In this document: piece by piece, positions 53,425-64,000 of the stretch | Numbering within the stretch: the first letter of the stretch is position 1 | Layout of the letters: every line of letters begins with the position of its first letter | Assembly: GCA_029215795.1 (NCBI GenBank) | Contig: JARDYH010000001.1 | Span: 224,877,654-224,941,653, forward strand | Reading direction: 5' to 3' | Source of the DNA: Anniella stebbinsi | Lineage: Eukaryota; Chordata; Lepidosauria; Squamata; Anniellidae | Length of the DNA: 64,000 nt | Notes under the pieces: generated by a model | Databases searched by the model: none | What the model saw: the letters and a program-made list of their open reading frames with translations, nothing else | Told to the model about the DNA's origin: nothing | Translations under genes and position numbers: made by a program

Positions 53425-53600
53425 CATTTATTTATTTATTTATTTATTTTATTTCATTTCTAACCCGCCTCTCCATCTAGATCGAGGCGGGGAACAACAC
53501 CAAATATAAATATAAAACAATAAAATAGATAAACCGTTAAAACAGATAAAAACAAATACATTATTAAAAACATTATTAAAAACATGCAATGCCTGAATCT
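53425..53600 (-). mobile_element. L2-type LINE 3' end
   Basis: (ATTT)n tail, TTCTAACCCGCCTCTCCATC, hairpin partner GATCGAGGCGGGGAACAACA, and A-rich 3' UTR. Same subfamily as 29357 and 32930. Confidence 0.8.
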
Positions 53601-53604
53601 CTGA

Positions 53605-54970
53605 AGAGACAGGATTGTACTCCCTCAATGCCCCTAAAGAACCAGGCTAAAGGGTCATTCCATTTTTGCCCGGGGGAAAGGCAGTCCGGTTGAAGTACTC
53701 ATCTGCCAGGACCTGACTGGAGGGAGAAAGAGAAGGGGAGGAGTGGAGTGGAGTAGAGTGGAGTGGAAGAGCTAACGAGCCAAGGAGCAAAGGTGAGAAA
53801 GAACAGCTATTCAGGTGAAAGGGATCATAAGCTTCACGTGCTTTTGCCTCAGAGGTTAAAAAAAAATGCAGAGGCAAACTGGGGGGGATTAGGTGTGATG
53901 GAGGTCTATATGCATAGGAATCCTCTTTAATTTTATAATACCTCGTTCATTCTCAGATGAATTAATTTATCATGTAATGGGGATGATCTATTCTATCCCA
54001 AATTAAGAACATCTAAGTTTTATTCATTTAAATGGGAAAATTAAGCATGTTTTCACATCCCCCACCCCCCGGAACTTCATGGGCTTAAATATAATTTGGT
54101 TGGATTGTGCCAACTGCATTGAACACATGCTGTTGCCTTTGGAAAATGAAAGAACGTTTCTGATAGTGCTCTATTTTCCACTCTGTTGTTATTTCATATG
54201 AACAAAATGCAGATATTTCACTGCAACTGTGCTTGGGTTTCACACAGGCTTGAACTGTGTGGGCAGAACTTTGCAGATCTGTGTCCAGTTCACTAGGACG
54301 TTGATGGAAGTGACATGGAGAGACACATGAATATATATGTGTGTTGGTTTGGTGGAAGGCTATTAGCATATTGTGACTTGCTATTTACTGAATGTCAATC
54401 ATTTTTTTTGTGTGCCATTGTAAATTGTAAGTACCTTTATTTTGTGGATATGGGCTGGGGGGTTGAGGGTTGGAATATGTTAATAGGAGACCTGTTAATC
54501 GTTTCTCAAGATAATATTAAAGCTTCCCCAGGGATGCTTCATAGCTTGGGTCATAGAAAATAAGAAAATATCACAACTTGGCACAGCACCTCTCAACTGT
54601 GCAGATGTATTCATCAGCAGTTGTGGTTTGAGAAATGAGGGACATCTCCAACACTTTGAAACAGGGCATGGGTCAGGTGTACTGCACAGCAAAAAAGGTC
54701 TAGTTGCCAGATTAACAGAGTGTCTCTCCAAAATTGTCCAGTTTTCAATGTTGTATTCTTTGCATTCAATAATGCAAAGTGTGCATTATTGAATGCAGCA
54801 TGAGTGTGAGTATAAATGATAGATGGGTGGATCAGTCTGCAAAAGATCTAAATGCTGATCTACGCCCATTCACATTCCAGGCATTTTTTTTTAAAAAAAA
54901 ATTTAGAAAATGTATTTGTCAGATAATTGGGGGAATTGGGCAGGGAAACCACAAAATGATTTGTGGTTGA
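53605..54970. other. No recognised feature
   Basis: Non-coding, with a GGAGTG repeat tract at 53738-53767. The ORF-like stretches show no recognisable motif. Confidence 0.4.
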
Positions 54971-54978
54971 TGGGAAAG

Positions 54979-55284
54979 TAGGGTGACCAGATAAAATCCA
55001 GGCCAGAGCTCATGTAGAGAAAAGGGAATTTCAGCCAGTGTCATTTGTAGGCAATTAATTCCTGGTGAAATTTCCTCTTCATCACAACAGTTAAAAGTTG
55101 CAGGGGCCCTGCCTTCTTTTGTATATGGTCACTCTAGTATAGTGCATGCACCTTTAACTGTTGTGATGAAGAGGGAATTTCACCAGGAACTAATTGCCTA
55201 CAAATGACACTGGCTGAAATTCCCTTTTCTCTACAACTGTTAAAGTTACATGAACCCTGACCTGGATTTTATCTGGTCACCCTA
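54979..55284. mobile_element. FB-A foldback transposon, copy 8 (type I variant)
   Basis: Ends are TAGGGTGACCAGATAAAATC / GATTTTATCTGGTCACCCTA, with the perfect 8-bp duplication TGGGAAAG (54971-54978, 55285-55292). The left arm is shortened: the TTTAACAGTT block is deleted after GCTCATGTAG. The ends differ from the TATGAAAAG type, so this is a distinct terminal subtype. Confidence 0.95.
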
Positions 55285-55289
55285 TGGGA

Positions 55290-56450
55290 AAGGGGTGTGG
55301 CCAAGAGAAGGGGTGCGGCTATCTGGAGAATCTTGAAGAGCCGTATTGGCCCCTAAGCCTGAAGTTCCTCACCCCTGCTCTAACGGCCTGCAAAAGTAAT
55401 TTTATATGAGGAGAAAGATTCTGCTCAGAGCGAATAACAAAAGCATATATGTATGATTCATGATTTCTTCATAGAAATAATTTGTTCAATAGCCCAGGGG
55501 CCATGACACCAGGGCATAACAATTACATTATTATGGCTACAAAATGTGTGACATACTTGAAACAAAAATAGTGTGTTGCTTATTGCCTTACCTGTCTTTT
55601 CAGCTTTCTGTTTTCTAGTTGCAATAGAATATAAGCTCGGCAAGGTATTCCATAACACTAGTCTGCTTTCTAGATAAGCATGTGGAAATATGCATGAGGA
55701 ACTCTTACGGTGATAAGCTAGAGACAGACAGACAGTTTGTGCAAAATAATAATTATAAAGCAAAAAGAAAATCAGCTCACCACAGAATTCAAGCATTTTG
55801 CGGGGGGGGGGGGGGGGTTATACTAGGAGGTTAACGTGTTTCATTAGGCCACGACTTTTGTTTGCAAAATGTTATCATTTCTGTTGATAAAAGAATTAGA
55901 AGTACTTTTTCTAAAAAAGAAAAGAAAGAAAGGAGAAAACCAGGCCATAATTTAGCTCTTCTGACTATGACAAAATCAGGAAGTGCTAAAAATAATTTTT
56001 GACTGGTTTGCAATGTTCCTAGCCTCAAAGCCAGCAAACAGGGCCGCTGAACTGGTGTTTCCGTAAACGTCTTATCTTTCTGTTGTCCATCTGAGGAAGC
56101 ACCCTAAAAGTCAACTTAAAAACAACATCAACCAAACAATGAACAAATCCAGCAGGGTGTCCAAGACTCCCATTGTGGCTCTGCATGTTGTTGAGGTTGT
56201 TGAGCTTCTTTCAGACCAAGGGCCAAATTTAATTCCATGGTAGCTTTCAGGGGCCACATTCCAGGGGGTGGGGGCAAAAGTAAAAAGGGGAAGGAAGGGC
56301 CAAAATACAAAAAAAAATTACCAGCATAATTTAGCTTAAAGCTCTTACAGCCAGTAACTAAGGCTTTCAAGTCTTAGGAGAAGCATCTCAACCACCAACT
56401 ATTGGTGGTTGGGGAAAGGGGGCAGGCCCATGAGAAGGGGTGTGGTCATT
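55290..56450. other. Mostly unassigned; hAT debris and a poly-G run
   Basis: CCTGAAGTTCCTCACCCCTG (55359) and, at 56265-56275, GTGGGGGCAA look like hAT-MITE ends without partners. A run of about seventeen G lies at 55801-55817. Confidence 0.35.
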
Positions 56451-56454
56451 TAGG

Positions 56455-56757
56455 ATGGCCCTATCATTAGGCAGAGTGAGGCACTTGCCTCAAGCAGCAG
56501 ATGCTGGGTAGTGTGGAAGGGGCAGCAGTTGTCGCTCCTTGGCCAGCCCCCTCAGTGGAAGGACAGACCTGTGTGTTGCAAGCAGCCTGCTCTGCACTCC
56601 CTAACCTAACCTGCTGTTCTCAGGCGAGCTGGAGGATGCTGCCCAATCACCAGTGTCAAATTAATATTCACCTGCCTGTCCAGTCAGCTACTTTAGGAGA
56701 AATGGGAGTAGGGGGTGCCATCTTGTTTTACATCTAAGACAGCAAACAAAGCCACCC
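56455..56757. mobile_element. Family F hAT-like repeat, copy 1
   Basis: GGCCCTATCATTAGGCAGAG, CTGCTGTTCTCAGGCGAGCT, GGGTGCCATCTTGTTTTACA and AAGACAGCAAAC. The same order recurs directly after it and at 62861. Non-coding. Confidence 0.6.
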
Positions 56758-57003
56758 CTACTATTAGGCAGAGTGAAGCAGTCACCTCAGGCAGCAGATG
56801 CTATGTGGTGGCGAGGTCTGAAGGAAAAAGTTCTGGGCCACACAGTCTGCTTTATGCCCCCTAAGGTAGCCTGCTGCCTGCAGGTGGGGTGGAGGAAGCT
56901 ATCTCATTGCCAGTTCAAGAAAGTTTCAACCCCGGTCCGGTGGGGTTTTGGAGGTGCCATCTTGTCCTTTGTCTCAGGCAGCAAAATGTCTTAGGAAAAT
57001 CCT
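56758..57003. mobile_element. Family F hAT-like repeat, copy 2 (tandem with copy 1)
   Basis: CTATTAGGCAGAGTGAAGCA, CCTGCTGCCTGCAGGTGGGG, GGTGCCATCTTGTCCTTTGT and AGGCAGCAAAATGTCTTAGG. Head-to-tail with copy 1. Confidence 0.6.
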
Positions 57004-57004
57004 G

Positions 57005-57460
57005 ATCTAGGGAACCCTGGATAGCCCGATTGGGACCCCAGGCAGACCAGACTTGGCCCATGGGCCTGAGGTTCAACTTCCCTGGTTTATTGTGTTGACT
57101 TTGCTTCCTTCCCATCAGACTCTGCTAGGGGTGGGTAAATTTGTTTCATCATCCACTCATGTCAAATAATAGGTCAGGGGATTACCAGCTTTGAAAAAGA
57201 GGCCCATGCTGAAGGGTGACTCACTCAAAACATGGAGGGTCTCTTCTGAAGGTGGGGTTCTCTTACAGATTCTAAAAATAGACCTTTCAGAGTATAAGAG
57301 TGCAGAGCGGTGGCCAGTGAAGTCTGCTAGTCAGTTGACTACGTGAAACTGCTGCTGGGTGCTGCATAACAAATGTGGAGCAAGGGTGATTCTCACCATT
57401 AGCTCTAAGCACCCAAAGGCTGGTGGTGGTGGCAGGGACTATCATCTAAGTCACCGTGCA
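57005..57460. other. No recognised feature
   Basis: GCCCATGGGCCTGAGGTTCA (57056) looks like a hAT-MITE end; otherwise unassigned. Confidence 0.35.
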
Positions 57461-57464
57461 AATA

Positions 57465-57600
57465 GAAACATGGGAAGCTGCCTTATACTGAGTCAGACCA
57501 TTGGTCCACCTAGCTCTCCTGGCAGGACATGCTGAGGATCAAACTTGGGCCCTTCTACATGAAGAGCAGGTGCTTTACCACTGAGTTATGGCCCCTACCC
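57465..57600 (-). mobile_element. tRNA-derived SINE (second family)
   Basis: On the minus strand the head reads GGGGCCATAACTCAGTGGTA then AAGCACCTGC (A box), with AAGTTTGATCC as B box. The tail on the + strand is AAACATGGGAAGCTGCCTTA and TACTGAGTCAGACCATTGG, a recognised reptile SINE tail. It differs from the MIR-like SINEs at 2629 and 30568. Confidence 0.75.
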
Positions 57601-57765
57601 TGCAGTATATAGTTGCTAACTGTGTAGTCACCCTGCTAATGGCAACAGCCCAAGGTGATTGTCTAGTCAGCAACTGTGCACCTTGCATCTGCAACTGCTG
57701 CCTCCTTCCCCCACTGCCACTTCATTTACTATTCAGTGACAGTTTCACCTAGTGAATGGTACTAA

Positions 57766-57842
57766 CAGCACAATCCTATATACATCTACTCAGAAGTAAA
57801 CCCTACTGAGTTCAATAAGCAAGTGTGTATAGGATTAAAGCC
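57766..57842. repeat. 77-bp foldback ('actcagaagtaa' class)
   Basis: GCACAATCCTATATACATCT and ACTCAGAAGTAAACCCTACT on the left, GTGTGTATAGGATTAAAGC on the right. Arms AATCCTATA / TATAGGATT. Confidence 0.65.
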
Positions 57843-58784
57843 TAAATATATTCATCTGCAAAAGGCAGGGTCCCTAATTGCTCATGCAGAACCTATGCAT
57901 TTACAGTTGAGTATCCATTGGCTCTATTCAGACCTTCAGATGAATGCGTAGAGGTGAGGGACAGTGGAGCGGATGGCAAGTGAGGGCATCTCAACAGGTT
58001 TAGATGCTGGCAGTTGAAAGTGTGAATTAGCTCTGCTGAAAAGCATTGCATTTGAGCACATCTGAGGCAATGTCCCATCTGTGGTTTGGGTCTAGGATCA
58101 CCCCTTTCACACATGGAAGTCATCGCTGGATACCATACTCCTTGAGCAATGAGCATGCATGTGTGGAGTAAGGTCTTTATGCATAGCCCCTCTGTGTGAA
58201 GAAATGCCTTACAAAATGAGGAGCATTCATTGGAACACGCTCCTTTAAAAGGAAAGCTGAAATTCTAACAATGTAGCAGCTACCCAGAAGCCACAGTGCA
58301 GTGTTCTTAGAGTAACTCTTGCTCTCTTGTGAGTTCCACTTTGGAAGGACTATCTGGTTCTAGTCTAAACTCATTACAGCAGCTGTGTAGTCTGATTCTC
58401 CCCTGGGTCCACAGTTGAAGAGAACACATCCATTATCTTTTCCCACATGAAGCTGAAGATAGCATTATTCTTTCTTTTCCATACTGACTCTACTTTGCTG
58501 AATTGGGATTCAAATAAACGCAGTGTTTGTAATTTTTTTATTTGGTTGCAAAGAGTGGGGAGTGGGGGCCAATAGGAAGTATTTAATAAACTGGCAATCT
58601 GATTTCTCTCACTTAGAAAGGTTTTATGCCATCTACAATCAAAAACTATTAAGGGGCTATATTGTGACTTGCTCTGAAAAGAATTTCACAGCCTGGCTGA
58701 CTTTTTAAAATAAAATAAAAAAATTCTAAAAGTAGAATGGTTTCTAGAAAGTTGATAACCTTTCGGGGTGAGGTTGAGGCAAAG

Positions 58785-58790
<6 letters not shown>

Positions 58791-58829
<39 letters not shown>
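58791..58829. repeat. (GT)n microsatellite
   Basis: About nineteen GT units. Confidence 0.9.
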
Positions 58830-58830
<1 letters not shown>

Positions 58831-58924
58831 TGGTTTGTCTGTTTCTCTTTGAGTATTAGGAATGATGTCTAAAATGACTACACACCAGAGAACCTCCAAA
58901 GTCAACAGGAAGACCTCAAGAGCT

Positions 58925-59080
58925 CCATCACACTAGCATTTTATCGCACTCTCGTCATGCCTGGCTTGTCGTTTTCAACATGGTACTCATCGCTGTCCTG
59001 CCCTCATCTCGCCTCTTCTGCCCCGTTCTCCATTTTATTTTGGAGCAGGGAAAGTCTGGTTTATTTCCTCCATGTGAGAT
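58925..59080. mobile_element. Family G repeat, copy 2
   Basis: GCTCCATCACACTAGCATTT, CGTCATGCCTGGCTTGTCGT and CAACATGGTACTCATCGCTG, in the same order as copy 1 at 53099. Confidence 0.5.
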
Positions 59081-59200
59081 TAAAGCGCCATTCCTCCCCT
59101 TGTATTGCCATGGGTGCACTATGACTTTTGTTGGGGACGTGTGCTTTGAGGGGAGGTCTTGCTGAGAAAAGAGGAGGGTGGGGTGATTCTCCTTCTCCAG

Positions 59201-59520
59201 TAGGCTGACAATATGAAAAGGAGGACAGGGCTCATGTAACTTTAACAGTTGTAGAGAAAAGAGAATTTCAGCCAGCGTCATTTGTATGCAATTAGTTCCT
59301 GGTGAAATTCCCTCTTTATCACAACAGTTAAAGTTGCAGGGGCCCTGCCTTCTTTTGTATATGGTCACTCTAGTATAGTGCCTGCACCTTTAACTGTTGT
59401 GATGAAGAGGGAATTTCACCAGGAACTAATTGCATACAAATGACATTGGCTGAAATTCCCTTTTCTCTACAACGGTTAAAGTTACATGAGCCCTGTCCTC
59501 CTTTTCATATCGTCAGCCTA
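59201..59520. mobile_element. FB-A foldback transposon, copy 9 (type I)
   Basis: 320 bp. Ends are TAGGCTGACAATATGAAAAG / CTTTTCATATCGTCAGCCTA, with the perfect 8-bp duplication TTCTCCAG (59193-59200 and 59521-59528). The mutations in the two ends (ACAAT, ATCG) are independent. Confidence 0.96.
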
Positions 59521-59529
59521 TTCTCCAGC

Positions 59530-60385
59530 ATGCAAGTGGAGCCCTGCTGCCCAGTTGGACCTGGAAGGCTGGATGGAGTTATGGGTTGGGATAGGAACGA
59601 AAGTATTTCCAGCTCCAAGCACCCTTTGGCCCTAAACAGCAATGTGGCTTTTCTTAGCCAGAGGGGCAGGAACAACCAAGAGTGTTCCTCCCCCCCCCTT
59701 TTTTTCCCCCTCCACCCACCCCTGGCAGGGGGAATTGGAAGCTGGCTCTAAAATGCTTCTGATTTCTTACAGCCAAAACCATTAGGCTAATCATAGTAAA
59801 GGAAAGGCTCAATCTTCTGACAATAAAAGATGAGCACTGATCACCTACACTTGAGGCGTGAGACTGCTCTGAAGAAATGCATTTGTGGGGATGCAAGGAG
59901 GTGCGAGATGCGAGGAGGTGCTGGTGCCCCGTGCATGGGAGGTGCCTTCTCCAAAGTAATGGAGAAAAACAAAAGGGGAATGTGAGGAGGCGTGGTTGCC
60001 CCAGTGCAAGGGCTTTCCTCCTCACATACAACCCGCCCACACTCGCTCCTTTGTGGAGGAGCACAAATGCAGGATTTGGGGGTTTGCAGAGCCATGCACC
60101 ATCATCAAGATGAGCCCCTGATTCGCTTGACAGGGAACTTATGGGGGGAGAGAGAGACAAAGAGGGATGGAGGGAGGCGATTCCTAGTAGAGGTTTATGT
60201 CCTGCTTTGGTTTCCTTTGGATGTGTTTCCCAAGCTAGACAAGGGGGGGGGGGGGGGACCAATGAACCAATGAACTGGAGGGGGAAGGAGAAAGGGTGGG
60301 GTGGGGTGGAATGGGAGAGCGAATAAGCAATGAGATGAAATAGCGCAACAACGCACGCACATGAAAAGTGACCAGCTCTTGCTGT
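59530..60385. other. Unassigned, with G-runs
   Basis: A poly-G run of fifteen at 60243-60257; C- and G-rich frames (up to 202 codons at 59654-60262, minus strand) are compositional, with no recognised motif. Confidence 0.4.
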
Positions 60386-60389
60386 GCTA

Positions 60390-60930
60390 ATGAAACAAAG
60401 GTCAAAATCGTGGGTGCATAAAAGGGGGGAAATTTGGCACTATAATAGCTCTTAGGCAGGGCAGAAGTTTGAAGCAGATCCGTTCCTCCATTGATTTTTA
60501 GGATTTTAAAAAATATTTCAGATTTTTTAAAAAAATTAAAAACAAAATCCCATCATTTTAAAGATAAGGAGATGAAACTTGGCATCATGATATATCTTAA
60601 ATAAGGCTTTGGCCATGCCAAGTTTCAAGCAGATCTGTTCAGTTAATTTTTAGCAAGTTTCAAAACAAAATTGAACTTTGAAACTAAAAACAAATTTTAA
60701 AAAGCCAGCCAACCGGCCGGCCGGCAACAAGCCCTGTTAAGCAGCAGCTTGCAGCGGAGTGAGGATACGATCAGAAAAGATATTTGAGGGGAGTATGTAT
60801 CACACAGAGTATAGCAACAAAGTACAGACATGTGACCAAGGCTATGTTCAAGTGCCCCCCCTTGGTGCTGGACATGCCCCCTGTCTTTTTAAAGTAGGAG
60901 GCACCTGACCACCTTAGGACACACACTAAA
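60390..60930. mobile_element. Element H3-like copy 2 (internal part)
   Basis: GGCACTATAATAGCTCTTAG, AAAGATAAGGAGATGAAACT, GCAGCGGAGTGAGGATACGA, AGTATAGCAACAAAGTACAG and CCAAGGCTATGTTC follow the same order as 29040-29830. The ends are missing; it lacks the L2 insertion present in copy 1. Confidence 0.7.
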
Positions 60931-61017
60931 CTTACATCATCCTTAGTACATAGGAAAGGTGTGACTCCTTTCCACAATGGCTCTCACATTCCATGGATTC
61001 CAGAGAAGTCGCTCTAC

Positions 61018-61337
61018 TAGGCTGACCATTTGAAAAGGAGGACAGGGCTCCTGTATCTTTAACAGTTGTAGAGAAAAGGGAATTTCAGCCAGTGCTATTT
61101 GTATGCAATTAGTTCCTGGTGAAATTCTCTCTTAATCACAACAGTTAAAGTTGCAGGCACTATACTAGAGTGACCAGATACAAAAGAAGGCAGGGCCCCT
61201 GCAACGTTAACTGTTGTGATGAAGAGGGAATTTCACCAGGAACTAATTGCATACAAATGACACTGGCTGAAATTCCCTTTTCTCTACAACTGTTAAAGTT
61301 ACAGGAGCCCTGTCCTCCTTTTCATATGGTCAGCCTA
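61018..61337. mobile_element. FB-A foldback transposon, copy 10 (type I)
   Basis: 320 bp. Ends are TAGGCTGACCATTTGAAAAG / CTTTTCATATGGTCAGCCTA, with the perfect 8-bp duplication CGCTCTAC (61010-61017 and 61338-61345). Confidence 0.96.
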
Positions 61338-61339
61338 CG

Positions 61340-61865
61340 CTCTACCAAGGAACCATTGCTTGAATATCTTCTGTGTCATTAACCAGCAATTTGCCTGACA
61401 GAGGATATGGCCAGGTCAGCATGGCTGGCATTCATAACCAGGGTTATTCAGGGAAATTAAGATGGGGCTGCTGAAGACCTGCAGCCACTTTACCCAGTGC
61501 TTCTCATCTCAGTGCTTGGCTGAGAAAGTATTGGGATGCTGGAGCTCAACCATAGCCTATCCCCATTGCTGCCCATCACTAGCCCATCTCACCTGCTGCC
61601 TGACAGTGCCTAATGCTGCCCATTCCTGCTGCTCATCCCCATCCATCCCTGCCACTGCCACTGACCTCTCCACCCCCTGCTAAATTCCCTTTCAAGGGGA
61701 CCATGTGGATAGTGCTGGGGGAGGAGGGGCACCTTATCCAGGGCTCCCTCAAACATGTCACTGCCCTCAATGTATACTTTAATGTTAAAGTTGTAACACA
61801 CCATTAATTTTGGCAGTGATTTTGCAATCAATTGAACTCCTATTGACTTCAGAAGGATTTACGTA
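61340..61865. other. Mostly unassigned
   Basis: The 61672-61770 segment (CTGCTAAATTCCCTTTCAAG, CCAGGGCTCCCTCAAACATG) may be family E debris. Confidence 0.35.
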
Positions 61866-61867
61866 CC

Positions 61868-62185
61868 GTCCTTAGTTAAACCATGGAATTCACTTCCATG
61901 CAACGTAGTAATGGCCACCATTTTGGATGTCTTTAATAAGGGATTGGACAAATTATTGGAAGATAAGGCTATAAATGGCTACTATTCCTGATGGTTCTAT
62001 GCTACCTCCAGTATCAGAGGCTGAATGCCTATGTACACCAGTTGCTGGAGAACATGGGTGGGAGTTGCACTCATGTCCTGCTTGTGGGTTTCCTGTGGGC
62101 AGCTGGTTGGCCACTTTGCAAATGGAGAGTTGGACTAGATGGACCCTTGGTCTGATCCATCATGGCACTTATGTTTTTATGACAT
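61868..62185 (+). mobile_element. CR1 LINE 3' end
   Basis: A partly preserved C-terminus (WNSLPCNVVMATILDVFNKG) is followed by the CR1 3' UTR with TGCTACCTCCAGTATCAGAG, ATGTCCTGCTTGTGGGTTTC and ACCCTTGGTCTGATCCATCA, ending in the CR1-type CTTATGTTTTTATG repeat. Plus-strand, 5'-truncated. Confidence 0.8.
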
Positions 62186-62189
62186 CTGT

Positions 62190-62431
62190 TTGCTATGATT
62201 GCAACCTTTGCTTCTCTTGAGATAACCTTCCACAACCTGGCACATTCTGGATGTGTTGGACAACAACTCCCAGGAGGATATCTTAACGTGTCTTAGATTT
62301 ATTTTTAAGGTTTACTTTAAATTTCATTTATTATAAGTTGGATAGCTCATTATTTGGTATTTATAAAGAGAGAAAAGGTTCATACAATGTAAGAAGAATG
62401 ACTTTTAGTGAATTTGAATTCTGTAATAAGC

Positions 62432-62479
<48 letters not shown>

Positions 62480-62855
62480 TTCCTTATGGGTGAATGTGGG
62501 GAAAATTCACTGTACTTCACAGCAGTCATAATGCATTGTTACTATTTCTTCATGGTAGAGAGATGAAAAAGAAAACAGATCAGCCTTTGACACATTTAAT
62601 TAACACATGAGTATTGGTGTGATGATCATCTGTTTTTCCCTTAATTAGTAGACTCACAATGCATAGGATAGGCTAAAAAAATGTAGAAGCTGGCTAGAAA
62701 GATGCTTTGAGTTCTAAGTACTGGATGGACATCAATTACCAGGGAAATAATATATGTTGTTTCTCCAAAATCAATAATGTTTACAATTGTTACAAGACGA
62801 CCTTAAAATAATTCCTTACATGCACGGCTTACTATTAGGGGCTACTGAGTATTCA
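62190..62855. other. Unassigned
   Basis: 62225-62275 holds the left half of the 'ggacaacaactcccag' MITE class. A GA run lies at 62434-62476. Confidence 0.4.
62434..62476. repeat. (GA)n microsatellite
   Basis: About twenty-one GA units. Confidence 0.9.
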
Positions 62856-62860
62856 AGCTC

Positions 62861-63116
62861 AGGGTTGGCCCTACCATTAGGCAGCAGAAGCTGGGGTGCA
62901 GTGAAAAGGTGCTAGGAGGAGAGAGATGTGTGCTCCATGCTGCCTCCCCTGCTTTCTCTTAGTGAGCCTTCTGCCCTCAGGTGTGGTGATGGATGTTTTC
63001 CCATCACAAGAGTTAAAGTAAGATTCAACTACCAGTCCAGTAGGTTTTCGTATGTGAGAGAGGGTGGCATCTTGTCTGTAACCTCAAGCAACAAAATGTC
63101 TTGGGCCAGCCCGGGA
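62861..63116. mobile_element. Family F hAT-like repeat, copy 3
   Basis: Left CAGGGTTGGCCCTACCATTA and right GTCTTGGGCCAGCCCGG are inverted (GGGTTGGCCC / GGGCCAGCCC). The interior (GAGAGGGTGGCATCTTGTCT) matches copies 1 and 2. It defines the family's ends. Confidence 0.65.
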
Positions 63117-63119
63117 TAA

Positions 63120-64000
63120 GCCCTTAATATTCACTTGTTGAGATTAATCTTCAGCCTTCTCTGTTGTTGATATCTCTCAAGGATGTTTTTTTTAATTATT
63201 ATCGGCTACAAAACTAGATGAATATAACAGCATGTACTATCAGTGTAACAGTGCATGACTTCAGGCCTCGTCTGCACTTGTTTTTAACCATGAGTAGGTG
63301 GGTGCTAATTTTATGCCTGTATAATATTGATCTAATCTCAGAGCTGATTTTTGGGCTGGAGAAAGAGACTTGTGCAAGATGCTCTCTGTGGCCCCTCTCC
63401 ATGAATACACCCAACTCCTCTGATCCACTACCCATTTTCTTGCCTCTATCTGGGGCCAATCTACACCAACACCCAGAAGGGAAATGACATTGCATTGGAT
63501 CCTTTGCAATGTATACTCAGAATAGACCCATTGAAATGAATGAGATTCAGTTTAGACTAACCTTGGATGCATCCCAGTACAGGCAGAGATTACTGCACTT
63601 CTCCTTGCTCCTCTCACTGCTGGCTTGGAAAGACCAGGTAAACAGGCAGCAACAGCAAGGAGGAAGAGCAGCAAGCTCCACGGATTGGAAGTGGGCGCTC
63701 TACTGAATCTCAGAACATGCCCATTGATGCCAGCCCTTGATGCTGGGCCATGTCTGATCTGCACTTCCAGCACCCAGTGCTTTTGGAAAGCCAGGTAGGT
63801 ATGATGTTAGCACAACTAACTCAAAACGTTGCCTATGGACCAAGTCCCACAAATCTGATATTCCCATTGTAAAACTGTGGGCAGTCAAAACATCTGACTA
63901 TTTTGTGAGATCTCTATTGGCTGTGTCCTTCTTATCTCCCCTTTCTTATGTATTGCCCCTGTTCAACAAGTGACACTGACATGAACTGATGGCCTGACCT
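63120..64000. other. Mostly unassigned
   Basis: 63485-63570 (GCAATGTATACTCAGAATAG, CCCATTGAAATGAATGAG) is a half copy of the dispersed 'cattgaagtcaatggg' foldback class. The rest shows no recognised feature. Confidence 0.4.

Larger units (their letters stand above)
57605..58915. other. Unassigned except a short foldback and (GT)n
   Basis: Holds the 57766-57842 foldback and a GT run at 58791-58829. Confidence 0.4.

Noticed and set aside
57465..57600. Possible tRNA gene on the minus strand
   Set aside because: A- and B-box-like motifs are present but the sequence continues into a reptile SINE tail and the cloverleaf is not maintained.
59654..60262. 202-codon minus-strand frame
   Set aside because: No recognisable domain, compositional bias from C/G runs, and an overlapping opposite frame; probably chance.
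1..64000. CRISPR arrays, prophage, operons, bacterial promoters
   Set aside because: Nothing of prokaryotic character is visible; the regular 242-bp array lies inside a transposon and has no spacers.

Overview
This is a stretch of vertebrate nuclear DNA, most probably from a squamate reptile (a lizard). It is AT-rich, carries many GT/CA, GA and TAA microsatellites, and is full of degraded L2 and CR1 LINE tails, tRNA-derived SINEs and short non-autonomous hAT-type DNA transposons. That repeat mix is typical of lizards; the species cannot be named from sequence alone. No intact host gene, rRNA or tRNA gene, CRISPR array or bacterial-style operon was recognised. The window is best read as intergenic or deep intronic DNA.

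Layout. 0.4-6.1 kb: a 300-bp palindrome, a foldback MITE, L2/CR1 tails and a SINE. 6.5-7.9 kb: a decayed coding region of a mobile-element-like protein family (a DTDVLVLAL acidic motif and a Cys-rich C-terminus). 8.9-15.1 kb: two related ~560-bp elements in opposite orientation and the first cluster of the window's dominant family, called here FB-A. 17.5-18.4 kb and 26.2-28.3 kb: two GC-rich hAT-type elements with perfect 8-bp target duplications; the second carries a 242-bp tandem array. 28.9-30.8 kb: another element with an FB-A-like end, interrupted by an L2 tail, then a SINE. 32.7-34.85 kb: a young L2-type LINE with an open 655-codon frame containing a complete-looking reverse transcriptase. 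35-38.7 kb: several palindromic elements and a 5'-truncated L1 with a 14-bp target duplication. 40.5-46.7 kb: nested hAT-like elements, an FB-A copy that received a second element, and more palindromes. 49-64 kb: five MITE or SINE families, four more FB-A copies, L2 and CR1 tails, and largely unassigned DNA.

Most striking system. FB-A is a family of at least ten copies of a ~320-bp element with ends TAGGSTGACCATATG and 8-bp target duplications (perfect in four copies), so a non-autonomous hAT-like transposon. Its body is a palindrome whose two halves are themselves palindromes: four related ~75-bp arms in alternating orientation. Relics of a second pair of ends lie in the middle, and at 9856-10204 two half-length forms occur, one inserted into the end of the other. 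The family therefore looks like a dimerised foldback transposon. The ends of the GC-rich element at 17476-18363 and of the element at 28873-29943 begin with nearly the same bases, which suggests a shared transposase encoded elsewhere.

No computation was run. Coordinates of degenerate repeats are approximate (about +/-20 bp), family assignments of short repeats come from recognition by eye, and the family labels (FB-A, C, D, E, F, G, J) are local names for this report.
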